NCBI RefSeq assembly: GCF_003346715.1
Contig: NZ_QQPQ01000006.1
Location: 1-64,000 of the forward strand
DNA length: 64,000 bases
Direction: 5' to 3'
Source of the DNA: Oceanispirochaeta sp. M1
GTDB taxonomy: Bacteria; Spirochaetota; Spirochaetia; DSM-2461
Of this stretch, positions 56,351 to 64,000 are shown piece by piece. The translations under genes and the position numbers were made by a program. The stretch's first letter is position 1, and each line of letters starts with the position of its first letter. Below the pieces are notes generated by a model, which searched no databases, was not told the DNA's origin, and saw only the letters and a program-made list of their open reading frames with translations.

Positions 56351-57841
56351 ATGTCCAGCAAATACAAGACAATGGCAGTAGCCTTTTTCAGTACAATTGC
56401 AGGGTTCGCACTCTGCTTGACCTTATATACATTTCTCCCCTCTGTGCAGCCGTCACAGCAGGTACATGCAGCTCCAAATGCGGAAGAAGCAACAACAATG
56501 GAGAATTTCCAGAATACCTTCAGAAAGGTTTCTGCCGAATCTCTCCCCTGGGTAGTGGAGATCGATGTGGTTGAAGTAACTACCAGAACGGCCCAGTCAG
56601 ATAACGGCATCCCCTGGAACTTTTTCTTTGGTAATCCCCAGGGGAACGGAAACCCTGAAGGTGAAGAAGGAGTAGAGCAGGAGTACAGAAATCCGGGTCT
56701 CGGCTCCGGTTTTATCGTGCAGCAGAAGGGTAATGAGTATTATGTTGTTACCAACAATCATGTAGCCGGAAAGGCGGATGAAATCTCCATTAAAATGGAT
56801 AATGGTGATGAATACGAGGCAGAACTTGTAGGGGCAGACGAACGTAAGGATCTTGCTCTCTTAAAGTTTACAAGCAGGAAAAAGCTCCCCGTGGCAACCT
56901 TAGGCGATTCAGACTCCCTCTATGTAGGTGACTGGGTATTGGCCATCGGCAGCCCTTTCGGCTACAAGTCATCTGTATCAGCAGGTATAATCAGCGCCCT
57001 GGGCCGCCAGAACGGTCCTGACGGCAATATCAATGACTTTATACAGACAGATGCAGCAATCAACCAGGGTAACTCAGGCGGCCCCCTGGTGAATATGAAT
57101 GGTGAAGTTATTGGAATCAACACCTGGATCACAACCTCCACAGGAGGAAGCATCGGCCTTGGTTTCAGTATCCCCATAAATAATGTGAAAAGAACAGTAG
57201 ATGATTTTATAGAGCACGGAGAAGTTCAGTACGGTTGGCTCGGCGTGAGTATCGGTGACCTCTCTGATGAAGTCTCTAAGGATATGGCTGTTGATGAAGA
57301 GAAAATCGGTGCCTTTGTTTACCAGGTCTTCAGTAAGTCTCCTGCAGCAGAGGGTGGTATCCTCCCTGGAGACTTCATTCTCTCAGTCAATGGAGAAGAG
57401 GCTTCCGACAAGAATCACCTGACCCGTATGATCGGCGATATGCGTCCCGGAGACAGAGCCGAATTTGTCCTTATCAGAGACTCTCAAAAAATCTCAGTAA
57501 TCGTTGAGATCAAGAAAAGAGCCGAAGAAGAGGAAGTCAAAAAGATGAACTCCGAAGCCTGGCCCGGTCTGTCAGTCTTTCCCCTGGTTGAAGGTCTCAG
57601 AGAACGTCTGAAAATAGAAGAGACAACACAGGGTGTCTTTATCGCAGAGGTCTACCCCAAAACGACTATGCAGGTAGCAGGTCTACAGTCCGGTGATATC
57701 ATCACAGGCATAAACGGCAAGAGTATTTCAAACCTCCCCGAGTTCTATCAGGCCATTGCAGCCATAGGAAATGACAAGTTCTATGTAAACTTCATCCGTG
57801 AAGGGCATGAGATGGAATCGCCCAAGATTAAAAAGAAATAG
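56351..57841 (+). CDS. DegP/HtrA serine protease with two PDZ domains
   Basis: A 496-residue periplasmic protease/chaperone. An N-terminal membrane segment (8-30) precedes a protease domain with His137 ('VTNNHV'), Asp167 ('ERKDLALLKF') and Ser242 ('NQGNSGGPL'), then PDZ1 (about 285-385: 'KSPAAEGGILPGDFILSVNGEEA') and PDZ2 (about 400-490: 'LQSGDIITGINGKSISNLPEFYQAI'). It is the full DegP/DegQ architecture, longer than the single-PDZ protein at 15531. TAGGAG precedes the ATG, and a strong terminator follows. Confidence 0.95.
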   Translation: MSSKYKTMAVAFFSTIAGFALCLTLYTFLPSVQPSQQVHAAPNAEEATTMENFQNTFRKVSAESLPWVVEIDVVEVTTRTAQSDNGIPWNFFFGNPQGNGNPEGEEGVEQEYRNPGLGSGFIVQQKGNEYYVVTNNHVAGKADEISIKMDNGDEYEAELVGADERKDLALLKFTSRKKLPVATLGDSDSLYVGDWVLAIGSPFGYKSSVSAGIISALGRQNGPDGNINDFIQTDAAINQGNSGGPLVNMNGEVIGINTWITTSTGGSIGLGFSIPINNVKRTVDDFIEHGEVQYGWLGVSIGDLSDEVSKDMAVDEEKIGAFVYQVFSKSPAAEGGILPGDFILSVNGEEASDKNHLTRMIGDMRPGDRAEFVLIRDSQKISVIVEIKKRAEEEEVKKMNSEAWPGLSVFPLVEGLRERLKIEETTQGVFIAEVYPKTTMQVAGLQSGDIITGINGKSISNLPEFYQAIAAIGNDKFYVNFIREGHEMESPKIKKK

Positions 57842-57858
57842 TTAAAATAACGTATTAC

Positions 57859-57891
57859 AACCCCGTCTAAGTAAAGGCGGGGTTTTTTTTT
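57859..57891 (+). terminator. Rho-independent terminator after the DegP-like gene
   Basis: AACCCCGTCT (57859-57868) pairs with AGGCGGGGTT (57875-57884) with one T-G wobble and a 6-base loop, followed by a run of nine T from 57883. It closes the core + strand block. Confidence 0.95.
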
Positions 57892-57904
57892 CTAAAGCTA
57901 TCGT

Positions 57905-57917
57905 GGGGACAGACCCC
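57905..57917. repeat. GGGG-ACAGA-CCCC palindrome, possible dispersed repeat
   Basis: A GC-rich mini-palindrome, GGGG (57905-57908) and CCCC (57914-57917) around ACAGA, lies just past the terminator. Motifs of this type (often written GGGGTCTGTCCCC) recur between genes in many bacterial genomes and can accompany REP-associated elements. Only one copy is seen here. Confidence 0.35.
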
Positions 57918-57930
57918 GGAGTTTCTGTAT

Positions 57931-57961
57931 TTGATAAGTGGTCAGGTGACTGTGATACAAT
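57931..57961 (+). promoter_or_regulatory. Predicted promoter of the sugar dehydrogenase gene
   Basis: TTGATA at 57931-57936 and TACAAT at 57956-57961 with a TG one base upstream (extended -10). The 19-base spacer is long, partly offset by the extended -10. Confidence 0.35.
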
Positions 57962-58035
57962 ATCTGTACATAATAATAGGAAAGGTAATTGCCTTATAAT
58001 ATTAATGTCATGGACCAACATGATTGGAGAGTATT

Positions 58036-59169
58036 ATGCAAAGTATATCTTTCAAGAGTTGTATACCACTTTTTCTAATTCTCCTTTCCTGCAGTACTTA
58101 TGCAGGAAGCAATAGGGTCATTATTGAGGGAAATGCAGGCTCAAGGCTTATGGCCGAGAGTTTTGGAACATTCAATGAACCCTGGGCAATGACTTTTCTG
58201 CCCGACGGTAATCTCCTGATAAGTGAAAAAGCAGGAAATCTGATTTTAGTCCGATTTGATGAACAAAGCCTTGAGAATGTCATGGGGATACCCAAGGTAG
58301 CTTACGGAGGTCAGGGGGGCCTGGGAGATATTATTCTACATCCCCGATACGAAGAGAACCACTGGGTTTATCTGTCCTATGTAGAGCAGGATGATTCAGG
58401 TAACAGGGGCGCCGTAGTGGCACGGGCTCAATTCCATCCAGCATCGCTTAAACCTGAATTGAAAAATCTTGAGATAATCTGGCGGCAAACACCTAAAGTT
58501 TCCGGAAGCGGGCATTACTCACACCGTTTGGCATTCAGTCCGGATGGAAAACTTTTTATCACTTCCGGGGAACGACAGAAACAGACTCCCGCACAGAACT
58601 GGACTGGAAATCTTGGTAAAGTGATAAGGTTAAATGAGGATGGTACATTGCCGGATGACAATCCTTTTCAGGATAAGGGGGAACTTGCAAAATCCTTCTG
58701 GTCTCTAGGGCATCGTAATCTTCTTGGTATTGCATTTGATACACAGGGGCAGCTGTGGACACATGAAATGGGCCCCAGACATGGTGATGAATTCAATCTG
58801 ACCAGTGGTGGAGATAATTACGGTTGGCCCCTTGTTTCATGGGGTGATCAATACTCGGGTGTTCCCATTCCTGATCATAATACACGTCCGGAATTCAATG
58901 CACCTGAGCTCTACTGGGTACCAACCGTTGCACCTTCGGGGCTGATTATATACTACGGTTCCATGTTTCCTATGTGGTATGGAAATGCCTTTATCGGAGG
59001 ACTCAAGTCAGAATCATTGATACGTATCAGTATCAATGGAGAACATGTAGAAGAGGCTGAACGTTTTAATATGGGAAAACGAATTCGTGAGGTTGAGGAA
59101 GGTCCTGATGGTGCAATATGGCTTCTGGAGGATGGAAAAGACGGCCGTCTTATTCGACTCAGTCCATAA
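58036..59169 (+). CDS. Secreted PQQ-type aldose sugar dehydrogenase
   Basis: A 377-residue exported beta-propeller of the glucose/sorbosone dehydrogenase (GSDH, YliI/Asd) family, which oxidises aldoses with PQQ. Its N-terminal segment ends in '[12 protein letters not shown]', so it is either lipidated at the Cys or cleaved after 'TYA'. Family blocks: '[23 protein letters not shown]', '[13 protein letters not shown]', '[24 protein letters not shown]', '[13 protein letters not shown]', '[12 protein letters not shown]' and '[15 protein letters not shown]'. I use ATG 58036 because GGAGAG is at 58026-58031; a TTG at 58024 lies upstream. It stands alone and is convergent with the ABC genes. Confidence 0.9.
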   Translation: MQSISFKSCIPLFLILLSCSTYAGSNRVIIEGNAGSRLMAESFGTFNEPWAMTFLPDGNLLISEKAGNLILVRFDEQSLENVMGIPKVAYGGQGGLGDIILHPRYEENHWVYLSYVEQDDSGNRGAVVARAQFHPASLKPELKNLEIIWRQTPKVSGSGHYSHRLAFSPDGKLFITSGERQKQTPAQNWTGNLGKVIRLNEDGTLPDDNPFQDKGELAKSFWSLGHRNLLGIAFDTQGQLWTHEMGPRHGDEFNLTSGGDNYGWPLVSWGDQYSGVPIPDHNTRPEFNAPELYWVPTVAPSGLIIYYGSMFPMWYGNAFIGGLKSESLIRISINGEHVEEAERFNMGKRIREVEEGPDGAIWLLEDGKDGRLIRLSP

Positions 59170-59177
59170 GTTCCTTA

Positions 59178-59981
59178 TCATAAAAGATTTCTTTTTCTAT
59201 ATAGTTTCTGAACGATGATATCCTGCACTAAAAACAGGAGAAGTGGCACAGTAAGAAAAACAAGTACAAGAAGAGATGATATGGAATGATCCGAGCCGGA
59301 TATAAAAGGAAACAAGTATCCCGATAAAGAGGGAACGGCTCCTCCTCCGATGAGGAATACAAGGTAATATTCGCTGAAAGCCGTCAGAAAGAGAATCGGT
59401 CCTCCTGCAGAGAGTGCCGGTGTCAGCATGGGCAGCTCAACACGTATAAGGGTGTAGAACCATGAAGCCCCCAGATTTCTCGCGGTCTGGGTCATGGTAG
59501 GAGGAATTTGCTGATAGCCGACTATCAGCGCTCTGAGCATGTAGGGGTAGTTGTAGAGGGTCAGAACTATCACAACACCGGAAAAGGTTCCTGTAAGTCC
59601 CCATCTGAGGAGTATTATATGGATTCCCATGCTGAAAGTCATGACCGGCAGCAGTACGGGAGAGAGAAGCAAGCCCTCTATAAAGCCTTTCATGGGGAAG
59701 TCATTTCGTGCCAGGGCTCTTGCGGGAAGCAGGCAAATCACTGCGGCGGTCACCGTTGTGGTGAGTGAGTATGCCATACTGCTTAATACGGAGCTGAAAA
59801 ACCCGGGACTTTCTCTAAAGACATAGCTGAAGGCTCTGAGGCTGAAAGATTCAGGTCCCGGACCTGGATATCTCCAGGATGAGGAAAAGGCCAGGATTAA
59901 GAGGACTAAAAGTGGTGTAATAAATATAAAGAAGAGGAAGGTAAGTGTTATGAGGTTCTTCCATGAAACATTCTTTTTCAT
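59178..59981 (-). CDS. ABC transporter permease (second, PotC/YnjC C-half-like)
   Basis: A 267-residue inner-membrane permease with six predicted helices and an EAA-type loop ('YQQIPPTMTQTARNLGASWFYTLIRVELPMLTPA') near residue 170. The first helix is 'LITLTFLFFIFITPLLVLLILAFSSSW'. It overlaps the other permease by four bases (ATGA). In E. coli YnjC the two halves are fused; here they are separate genes. Last gene of the minus-strand operon, 8 bases from the convergent dehydrogenase. Confidence 0.88.
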   Translation of the reverse strand: MKKNVSWKNLITLTFLFFIFITPLLVLLILAFSSSWRYPGPGPESFSLRAFSYVFRESPGFFSSVLSSMAYSLTTTVTAAVICLLPARALARNDFPMKGFIEGLLLSPVLLPVMTFSMGIHIILLRWGLTGTFSGVVIVLTLYNYPYMLRALIVGYQQIPPTMTQTARNLGASWFYTLIRVELPMLTPALSAGGPILFLTAFSEYYLVFLIGGGAVPSLSGYLFPFISGSDHSISSLLVLVFLTVPLLLFLVQDIIVQKLYRKRNLL

Positions 59982-60844
59982 ACTCTTCGTGCCTTTTTAT
60001 CAAGTTTTCCTGCACTTTTCAGATAGATAAAAATGAATCCTATGGAAAAAAGAAACATCAGAGTCAGTCTGGCCATGACTAAAGGTCTGTTCACCAGATC
60101 TGATTCAAAGTACAGACGATAAATCCTGATGCTCAGCATGGAGGGTTTGGACATCCCCAGTATAAAAGGAATATCGAAGGCACCAAGGCTGTAGAGGAAG
60201 AGGATGATGAAAACCGTGTTGATCACAGGGCGCAATTCAGGCAATACAACTTTGTAATAGGTTCTGAACGAACCGGCTCCAAGCATCTGAGCAGTAATCA
60301 ATCTGTCCTCGGGAATCTGCCTGAGTACCGCCAGCTCCATCAGCACCACAAAGGGGACTTCCTTATATAAATACGCCAGGATGATCGACCAGCCCATGGA
60401 GCTGTAAATCAGATCGGGAAAGGCCTCGGCAGCTTCCGGTGAGATCAACTGGTACGCCAGAATCGGTACCATGCCCCTATTTGAGAATAGGAACAATATC
60501 AGAAAAGCCACAGTTATATGCGGTAGTATGATGGGTATGCGATACACTGAAGCCAAGGTGTGCAGACGGCTTGGAAGCTTTCGTATCTGCCATGCCAGAA
60601 GGCTTCCAAAAAGGACGGAACCAAAACTGCTCGCCAGGGAAATCCAAAGAGAGAATATCCCGTTTCTTAAAAATGCGGGGTCTTTTAAAACCAAATCATA
60701 TGCATGGAATAAATCTCCCTGGTAGTCGGATACTGCCCCGACACCGAATGACTGGGCTACTGTCATTACCATGCTGTAGATAAAAAAGAGGGCGAATGGA
60801 ATGAGCAGCGGCGCCAGGTGGGCGGCCAGGGCTAATCGTTTCAT
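59978..60844 (-). CDS. ABC transporter permease (first, YnjC N-half-like)
   Basis: A 288-residue inner-membrane permease with about six helices ('APLLIPFALFFIYSMVMTVAQSFG' first) and a coupling loop 'IPEDRLITAQMLGAGSFRTYYKVVLPELRPV' near residue 175. It starts directly after the binding-protein stop and partners with the permease at 59178. The ligand is not known. Confidence 0.88.
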   Translation of the reverse strand: MKRLALAAHLAPLLIPFALFFIYSMVMTVAQSFGVGAVSDYQGDLFHAYDLVLKDPAFLRNGIFSLWISLASSFGSVLFGSLLAWQIRKLPSRLHTLASVYRIPIILPHITVAFLILFLFSNRGMVPILAYQLISPEAAEAFPDLIYSSMGWSIILAYLYKEVPFVVLMELAVLRQIPEDRLITAQMLGAGSFRTYYKVVLPELRPVINTVFIILFLYSLGAFDIPFILGMSKPSMLSIRIYRLYFESDLVNRPLVMARLTLMFLFSIGFIFIYLKSAGKLDKKARRV

Positions 60845-62068
60845 CTATCTGAGAACCTCCCTATACCAGGCTTCTTCGATGGCTTCTACATATGATGGAC
60901 TGATTTCCGGTACGGCGACTGCTGCAAGTTCTTCAAGAGACAGCGTGGCTATTCCGAGGTCCAGATCTTTTAGTTTCAATTGCCATTCTGCACCGAGTCT
61001 TGGGGTATCCAAAACGGTGAAATCGCCCCAATTTCCGGGGATGTTTTTTGAATATTGCATTTCCGGCGACAGGAGGAAATTTGCCAGAACCATAGCGCCT
61101 GCCGCATTGGGTGCATTCCAGGGTATGCTTGTGAAGTGGGTGTTTGAGATAGAGCCTTCTTCAAATACGAGTGTGCGGATTGTCCGGGGATAACGGCCGT
61201 CTGCAATTCTTCCTGAAGCTTCCGCCTGGGTATAGGTCATATTGAAAACCACTTCTCCCTGCTCGAATAATCCATCCAGCCTGGCCTTGTCTGGGGGGTA
61301 TGTTTTCCCTTCCTGCCAGAGATAGGGTTTGATCTGATTCAGGTAATCCCAGAGAGGAGCTGATTTTATTGTAAAAGATTCTTTATCGAAAGCCTCTGAG
61401 AATGTTTCATATCCTCCCGAAGTGGCATATAGGGCCTGACGGAGGAAGGTGCTCCCCGTGAAATCGGGAGGCTGGGGGTAGGTGAAAAGCCCGGGGTTAT
61501 TCCTGGTCCATTCCAGAAGCTCCTGGAAGTTCCGCGGAGGATACTGCACCCTGGCACTATCATACTCAAAGACAAATTGAGCGCGTCCGTAAGGAGCCTC
61601 AAAGCCTTCGGTGGCTGTCCCGAAATCGTAGGCTGCGGATTGTGGATCGACCAGAGCAAAATTGGGGAGGATCGAGGCAAATGATCCATATAAAAGCCCC
61701 TCATTTTTAGCCCTTCTGAAATTTTCTCCATTGATCCAAATCAAGTCGATTGATCCCCGATTCCTGGGGACGGCTTTTTCGGCGAGAAGCTGGTTTATAA
61801 AGACTGATGCGTCCATGGGGATTCTTTTCAATGACAGTTGATGCTGTTTCATTAAGGCTGGAGCAACAACGTTGTCTATCCAGTTGTTGATGGAGGCACT
61901 TCCTCCCCACATATAAAAATTTACTTCCGTACCTCTTGCTGCCGAGCTTATCTCTTCCCAGGATGACTGGGTCCAATCCACATCCATCTTCTCAGTCTGA
62001 CCTTCAGAAAAAATGAAGGTAGTCACAATTGTAAAAAGAATCATCAACAGTTTATATTTGCTTTTCAT
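60845..62068 (-). CDS. YnjB-like ABC substrate-binding protein
   Basis: A 407-residue exported binding protein. Signal peptide 'YKLLMILFTIVTTFIFSEGQ' has no lipobox. The mature part starts with 'WEEISSAARGTEVNFYMWGGSASINNWIDNVVAPAL', matching E. coli YnjB-type proteins, and has 'GEVVFNMTYTQAEASGRIADG' and 'SIPWNAPNAAGAMVLANFLLSPEMQ' further on. I start at ATG 62068, whose GGGAA is 6 bases away; ATG 62080 is possible. Ligand unknown. It lies between the ATPase and permease genes. Confidence 0.87.
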   Translation of the reverse strand: MKSKYKLLMILFTIVTTFIFSEGQTEKMDVDWTQSSWEEISSAARGTEVNFYMWGGSASINNWIDNVVAPALMKQHQLSLKRIPMDASVFINQLLAEKAVPRNRGSIDLIWINGENFRRAKNEGLLYGSFASILPNFALVDPQSAAYDFGTATEGFEAPYGRAQFVFEYDSARVQYPPRNFQELLEWTRNNPGLFTYPQPPDFTGSTFLRQALYATSGGYETFSEAFDKESFTIKSAPLWDYLNQIKPYLWQEGKTYPPDKARLDGLFEQGEVVFNMTYTQAEASGRIADGRYPRTIRTLVFEEGSISNTHFTSIPWNAPNAAGAMVLANFLLSPEMQYSKNIPGNWGDFTVLDTPRLGAEWQLKLKDLDLGIATLSLEELAAVAVPEISPSYVEAIEEAWYREVLR

Positions 62069-62087
62069 ACTTGTTCCCATTCATTTT

Positions 62088-63059
62088 TTATATTGATTTG
62101 TCCTGGTCTTCGGGGAACTGGAAATACTCTTTTAGAACAATATCCAATGGATTCCCGGGTGATAGATTTTCTTCTGATGAGTATACTTCCAGATGAGAAT
62201 CTTTCACTCTGATAATGTATTTATAGAATCTTCCATTGAAGAATCGCTGTTCCACGATGGCGCTGCCCCTGGCATTTTCTCTTATATCCAAATCCTCGGG
62301 GCGGCAATAGACCTTATTTTCTTCATCTAATTGAAAGTAATCGTAACACTCCCTGGGAATGCAGTTTACCTTTCCTAAGAATTGGGCCCCTTTCAGAGTT
62401 CGGGGTTTTCGGTATAGCTGTTCTGCCGCACCGAAGTCCTTCACTTCCCCCTCCATCAGTAGGGCAATGGTATCGGAAAGCATCATGGCCTCTTCCTGAT
62501 CATGGGTCACAGAAATGAGGGTCAGGTTGAATTCCTGCTGAATCCTCCTCAATAACCGGGCTGTATCACTTTTCAGGTTTTTGTCCAGATTGGCAAAGGG
62601 TTCATCCAGAAGTATCACCTGGGGATTGAGTACCAGAGCCCTCGCCAAGGCACAGCGCTGTTTTTCACCGCCCGACAGTTGACCCGGATAGGCGTCTAGA
62701 TGATTGAGAATCCCCAGAGTGCCGGCGATCTCCTTCACCAATCGTTCAATTTCTTTCCGGGGTTTATGTCTGGCCTGCAATCCGAATGCAATGTTGTTGT
62801 ATACAGACATGTAGGGGAATAGCTGATAATCCTGAAAGACCAGTACAGGGGATTGCCTGATATCTGAAGGATAGCTTACTGTTCCGCTGTCCGCTTCGAG
62901 TATACCGGCCAGTATCTTCAAAAAAGTTGTTTTTCCCGCCCCCGATGGACCAAGCAATGAAAGGAATTCTCCCTTGGGAATATCCATATCAATGCTTTCC
63001 AGTATCATTTTATTTCCAAATCTTTTTGTCAGTTTTCTTACTTCAATATTTTTCTTCAT
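62088..63059 (-). CDS. ABC transporter ATP-binding protein (YnjD/PotA-like)
   Basis: A 323-residue ATPase. Walker A 'GPSGAGKT' (37-44), signature 'LSGGEKQ' (128-134), Walker B 'ILLDEP' ending at 154 and the switch His in 'VTHDQEEAMML'. A C-terminal extension after ~235 is TOBE-like ('VNCIPRECYDYFQLDEENKVYCRPEDLDI'). It is the first ABC gene on the minus strand, 19 bases before the binding protein. It is the only ABC importer ATPase in this window and might, speculatively, not serve the sugar permeases at 7.4 kb, which resemble a different subfamily. Confidence 0.93.
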   Translation of the reverse strand: MKKNIEVRKLTKRFGNKMILESIDMDIPKGEFLSLLGPSGAGKTTFLKILAGILEADSGTVSYPSDIRQSPVLVFQDYQLFPYMSVYNNIAFGLQARHKPRKEIERLVKEIAGTLGILNHLDAYPGQLSGGEKQRCALARALVLNPQVILLDEPFANLDKNLKSDTARLLRRIQQEFNLTLISVTHDQEEAMMLSDTIALLMEGEVKDFGAAEQLYRKPRTLKGAQFLGKVNCIPRECYDYFQLDEENKVYCRPEDLDIRENARGSAIVEQRFFNGRFYKYIIRVKDSHLEVYSSEENLSPGNPLDIVLKEYFQFPEDQDKSI

Positions 63060-63100
63060 ACCTTTCTCTAAGGATCTGTATACTGTTCCATGATATCTAT

Positions 63101-63544
63101 TTATTTCAGCAGCTCTATTAAACTCTCATAACGTTCTCTATTCACTCCCATATCAGAATATCCAATCCTTGAAGCCGAACGAAAATGAATAACTGCCGCC
63201 TGTTCATCAAAATAGAATTCCAGATCATCGTTGTACTTCATTTTAGTGCTGGTGTTTACAGCATGGATATAGTTATTCTCTTCTTTGACAATTCTGATAT
63301 TTCCATAGGCATTCAGGGCCTGTTTAATTTTCTCTTTTGATTCATTCAAGTCTCCCTTGAATGGGATTGGAGCGACCTTTTTTTCAGGATCATCACTTTG
63401 GCTGGATACAGCATTAGGGGATTTAGGCATGGGAGCCAGTTTTCCCTGGTTTACACCCAGATTTGAGGGAGTTTTAATATTTTTTACCATCATTACGATT
63501 GCCATAAGAGCAATCAGAGCTAGAATCACCAGTAATAATTTCAT
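63101..63544 (-). CDS. DUF1499 family protein
   Basis: A 147-residue protein with an N-terminal membrane helix ('LLLVILALIALMAIVMMV') and a periplasmic DUF1499 domain: 'NYIHAVNTSTKMKYNDDLEFYFDEQAAVIHFRSASRIGYSDMGVNRERYESLIELL' is the family core. It overlaps the OhrR-type gene by four bases (ATGA), so they are co-translated. 41 bases separate it from the ABC ATPase gene, which may be in the same transcript. Biochemical function unknown. Confidence 0.85.
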   Translation of the reverse strand: MKLLLVILALIALMAIVMMVKNIKTPSNLGVNQGKLAPMPKSPNAVSSQSDDPEKKVAPIPFKGDLNESKEKIKQALNAYGNIRIVKEENNYIHAVNTSTKMKYNDDLEFYFDEQAAVIHFRSASRIGYSDMGVNRERYESLIELLK

Positions 63545-64000
63545 TTTTTAACCTCTTCTTTCTGTTTAATTTCTGCTTGTTCAAGGATCTCTCCCAGTTC
63601 ATCTAAGAGACATACATACTTCTGATACTGTTCCATATCCATATTTATATAATTCAGGAGAATCTCAGGAATTTTTATGGCATTATGCTTCAGCTCTCTG
63701 CCTTTCTCTGTTATTTTCACCCAAATCCGTCTGTTATCATCGGGATTCATTTCTCTATACAGATAACCAAGGATCTCCAGACGCTTTACAATCGGGGTGA
63801 GAGTTCCGGTCTTCAAGTCCAGCCGTCTTCCCAGTTCTTTAAAATCAATATCATCTTCTTCCCACATCACAAGCATAGTCACATACTGGGGATATGTAAT
63901 GTTCAGGGATTCCAGGATAGGCTGATATAACCTGATCATTGTTCGGGACGATTTATACAGGCGGAAACAGATCTGATTATCCAGCCTGAGGGCTTTGTCA
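63541..64000 (-). CDS. OhrR-like MarR-family regulator, 5' end beyond the window
   Basis: The first in-frame ATG gives 132 residues, but the frame stays open up to base 64000 and reads '...LRLDNQICFRLYKSSRT' before that ATG, the normal N-terminus of OhrR-type regulators. The true start is therefore outside the window. The winged helix is 'IDFKELGRRLDLKTGTLTPIVKRLEILGYLYREMNPDDNRRIWVKITEKG'. The Cys codon at 63967-63969 ('QICF') is the position of the peroxide-sensing cysteine in B. subtilis OhrR. Likely an organic-peroxide-sensing repressor. DUF1499 follows by ATGA overlap. Confidence 0.9.
   Translation of the reverse strand, partial: DKALRLDNQICFRLYKSSRTMIRLYQPILESLNITYPQYVTMLVMWEEDDIDFKELGRRLDLKTGTLTPIVKRLEILGYLYREMNPDDNRRIWVKITEKGRELKHNAIKIPEILLNYINMDMEQYQKYVCLLDELGEILEQAEIKQKEEVKK

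Noticed and set aside
57903-58115. 70-codon + strand ORF before the sugar dehydrogenase
   Set aside because: Spans a palindrome and promoter, overlaps the real gene in another frame, no motif.

Overview
The window looks like chromosomal DNA of a free-living, two-membrane spirochaete (Spirochaetales, probably a marine or sediment anaerobe). The evidence is the V-type ATPase operon of spirochaete/chlamydia layout (E, DUF2764, A, B, D, I, K), uvrA followed directly by an LptD-like outer-membrane assembly gene as in Treponema, and many small lipoprotein or TPR genes between housekeeping genes. Genus is inference. I see no insertion sequence, CRISPR array, rRNA or tRNA, and no gene-free stretch over 300 bases.

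Left region (1-15.4 kb, accessory, mixed strands): a DHFR/RibD-like reductase; an XRE-cupin regulator divergent from a threonine-aldolase-type PLP enzyme; an AraC regulator divergent from a Gfo/Idh/MocA oxidoreductase; a GntR/LacI-type hybrid repressor divergent from a sugar operon. That operon holds a binding protein, two permeases, a Cys/Met-metabolism-type PLP enzyme and a GH38 alpha-mannosidase. A second Gfo/Idh oxidoreductase faces it, then a membrane-anchored methyltransferase-like protein. TGGTA-N-TACCA type palindromes lie at both ends of the 5.77-5.99 kb intergenic region and are the likely operators. The operon encodes no ATPase. The two oxidoreductases share an unusual five-cysteine pattern. 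This locus is the best candidate here for an undescribed catabolic system.

Core region (15.5-57.9 kb, almost all + strand): an HtrA protease; uvrB with a lipoprotein; yggS; rluD; MBL and pentapeptide genes (minus strand); a zinc-ribbon protein; murI; rsgA; two hypothetical genes; the V-ATPase operon, whose K subunit carries the ligand set of Na+-type rotors; ispG; uvrA; lptD; phoH-pgpH-ybeY-corC; a TPR protein; gapA-pgk-tpiA-secG; a flavodoxin-like protein; a SurA-like chaperone; nusB; a TPR membrane protein; map; and a second HtrA protease ending at a strong terminator. DNA repair, envelope assembly, central glycolysis and ion-motive force are therefore packed together.

Right region (57.9-64 kb): a secreted PQQ-type sugar dehydrogenase; then, on the minus strand, an OhrR/MarR regulator cut by the window edge, a DUF1499 protein, and a YnjBCD-like ABC importer (ATPase, binding protein, two permeases). 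The OhrR frame stays open to base 64000 and contains the N-terminal cysteine expected of a peroxide sensor.

Starts were re-chosen in several genes from Shine-Dalgarno positions, signal peptides and gene overlaps; these choices are noted in the entries. All functional calls come from reading motifs by eye; no database search was run.
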